From positions 19,391 through 83,390 of the forward strand of contig CALINO010000018.1 in NCBI GenBank assembly GCA_938045295.1: 64,000 nt of DNA, given 5' to 3'. Below, in pieces: positions 62,903 to 64,000 of the stretch; position 1 is the stretch's first letter; each line of letters begins with the position of its first letter. This DNA comes from an uncultured Arenicella sp. Its GTDB lineage: Bacteria; Pseudomonadota; Gammaproteobacteria; Arenicellales; Arenicellaceae. The translations under genes and the position numbers were made by a program. A model generated the notes under the pieces. It worked only from the letters and a program-made list of their open reading frames with translations, was not told the origin of the DNA and did not search any database.

Positions 62903-63682
62903 CTAAACCAGTTTCTGTGCAGCTTTGCAAATACCCACAAAGCTCTCTACTTGCAACGACGCACCCCCAATAAGGCCACCGTCTATGTCTTTTTGTGAAA
63001 ACAATTCTTCAGCATTGGCAGGTTTCACACTTCCGCCATAAAGCAATTGAATATTTTCAGCAATGCTTAAGTCATGCTCGGCCAGCAAACCTCGGATAAA
63101 GGCGTGCACTTGCTGAGCTTGCTCGGGGCTCGCTGTTTTACCTGTGCCTATGGCCCATACTGGCTCATACGCAATAACAGCACCCTTAAAACCGTCGATA
63201 CCCACCTTGGTGAGTACCGCATTTATCTGCCGCTCTACCACATTTTCAGTGTGACCAGCTTCTCTTTCTGCCAAACTTTCACCGATGCACAACACTGGCA
63301 CTATTGAAGGTTCAGCACTTAGGCAAGCTGCGAACTTCTCCGCAACGTGCGAATCTGTTTCACCGTACAGTTCACGGCGCTCAGAGTGGCCTAATAACAC
63401 GTATTCACAACCAAGGTCTGACAACATTGGTAATGAAATTTCGCCAGTATAAGCACCTTTTTCATGGGGGCTTACATTTTGCGCACCAATGGCAATACCC
63501 GCGCTTTGCGCAGAGACTGCATCACTCGCGTGAGACAAATAAGGGGCAGGCGTGCAAATCAACGCATCAAAAGACCGTTGCTCACCACCAAACTCTTGCA
63601 CAAAATCAGCGATAAATTGCGTTGTAAACGCTTTATCACCGTGCATTTTCCAATTACCAGCTACTAATAATCGCCGCTGCAT
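62903..63682 (-). CDS. tpiA: Triosephosphate isomerase
   Basis: A 259-aa TIM barrel of normal length. Lys13 is in RRLLVAGNWKMHG, His is in LLGHSERRE, the catalytic Glu is in IAYEPVWAIGTGK, and the phosphate loops LLYGGSVKPANA and GGLIGGASL are present. It interconverts dihydroxyacetone phosphate and glyceraldehyde-3-phosphate. Between glmM and secG, the conserved location. Confidence 0.98.
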   Translation of the reverse strand: MQRRLLVAGNWKMHGDKAFTTQFIADFVQEFGGEQRSFDALICTPAPYLSHASDAVSAQSAGIAIGAQNVSPHEKGAYTGEISLPMLSDLGCEYVLLGHSERRELYGETDSHVAEKFAACLSAEPSIVPVLCIGESLAEREAGHTENVVERQINAVLTKVGIDGFKGAVIAYEPVWAIGTGKTASPEQAQQVHAFIRGLLAEHDLSIAENIQLLYGGSVKPANAEELFSQKDIDGGLIGGASLQVESFVGICKAAQKLV

Positions 63683-63793
63683 CGTTGCCTCGCACTCGGA
63701 TTTAAGTGAGGGCGGATATTAGCATACGCCTACTCACAGTTCACTATTATTTATTGACTTATTAGGGGGCTTTGTTAATCAATACTGAGGCAT

Positions 63794-64000
63794 TTATAGC
63801 AAGGTCTCAACCACCGAAGCCAATTGCTTACAACAAGCATCTACTTGCTCTTTATCTTGCCCTTCAACCATGACTCGAATAACAGGTTCTGTGCCAGACG
63901 GGCGCAATAGCACTCGGCCAGTACCCGCAAGTTCGGTTTCGGTTTCTCCAACAGCCGCGGTCACTTGAGATATTTCAACAACTTGAGCGGCATTAGCACC
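63794..64000 (-). CDS. glmM: Phosphoglucosamine mutase, C-terminal part (5' end outside window)
   Basis: The last 68 codons plus stop of a gene running off the right edge. The stretch GRVLLRPSGTEPVIRVMVEG is the phosphate-binding domain-4 signature of phosphohexomutases, and its wording fits GlmM. It converts glucosamine-6-phosphate to glucosamine-1-phosphate for peptidoglycan and LPS precursors. The neighbour tpiA supports the assignment. Confidence 0.93.
   Translation of the reverse strand, partial: GANAAQVVEISQVTAAVGETETELAGTGRVLLRPSGTEPVIRVMVEGQDKEQVDACCKQLASVVETLL

Noticed and set aside
1..64000. CRISPR arrays, IS elements or prophage genes
   Set aside because: No regularly spaced repeats, transposase, integrase or phage-structural motifs were seen on either strand.

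Overview
The window is chromosomal DNA of a Gammaproteobacterium with moderate GC content and dense coding. Supporting signs are the glmM-tpiA-secG-tRNA-Leu(GAG) order, an OxyR/AhpCF module, Fur-type sites, an ABC-exported O-antigen locus and LolD/LolA-like proteins. A marine, free-living lifestyle is plausible but cannot be proven from sequence. There is no integrase, transposase, phage gene, CRISPR array or rRNA.

Layout. 1-8.8 kb: a fused 2-oxoacid (indolepyruvate-type) ferredoxin oxidoreductase with a divergent Lrp regulator, a CheX-like protein, the aspartate decarboxylase PanP, and a three-gene pterin/queuosine-type operon (QueD-like, YhhQ, SDR). 8.9-24.1 kb: one long minus-strand O-antigen locus. 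It holds WbpM-like, WbpL-like and SDR genes (probable N-acetyl-QuiNAc/FucNAc-type initiation), four GT2 glycosyltransferases, a methyltransferase, Wzt/Wzm, RfbA, RfbB and a winged-helix regulator. 24.1-29.3 kb: a PHO-box-like promoter before an OlsB-like acyltransferase, a PHP-GT4 fusion and a histidine phosphatase, facing a PlsC acyltransferase; this looks like a phosphate-responsive lipid-remodelling unit. 29.3-43.9 kb: mixed genes, including OxyR with divergent AhpC-AhpF, and bacterioferritin. Between ahpF and bfr I predict an unannotated Fur-repressed small RNA with its own promoter and terminator.

43.9-61.2 kb holds the most unusual system: 19 co-directional, tightly packed genes, preceded by a palindrome-rich 435-bp divergent promoter region and a PadR regulator. 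They encode a type II PKS/FAS-like machine: KS, catalytically dead KS-beta, ACP, ketoreductases, an acyltransferase and two hot-dog proteins with complementary active-site residues. IorA and IorB (2-oxoacid:ferredoxin oxidoreductase) flank the acyltransferase, which lacks the malonyl-selecting Arg. The same operon carries a Tat-exported flavoprotein, a LolD/MacB-like ABC transporter, a LolA-like carrier, a beta-barrel and two TPR proteins. I infer that an aryl-acetyl (or branched) acyl-CoA made by oxidative decarboxylation of a 2-oxoacid primes a polyketide/polyene-type lipid, which is then oxidised and delivered to the outer membrane. The chemistry resembles aryl polyene systems, but the starter route differs. 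A short direct repeat shared with the tRNA-Leu 3' end at the other side of this block hints at, but does not prove, island insertion.

61.6-64 kb: PadR, terminator, tRNA-Leu, secG, tpiA and the 3' end of glmM (core genome).
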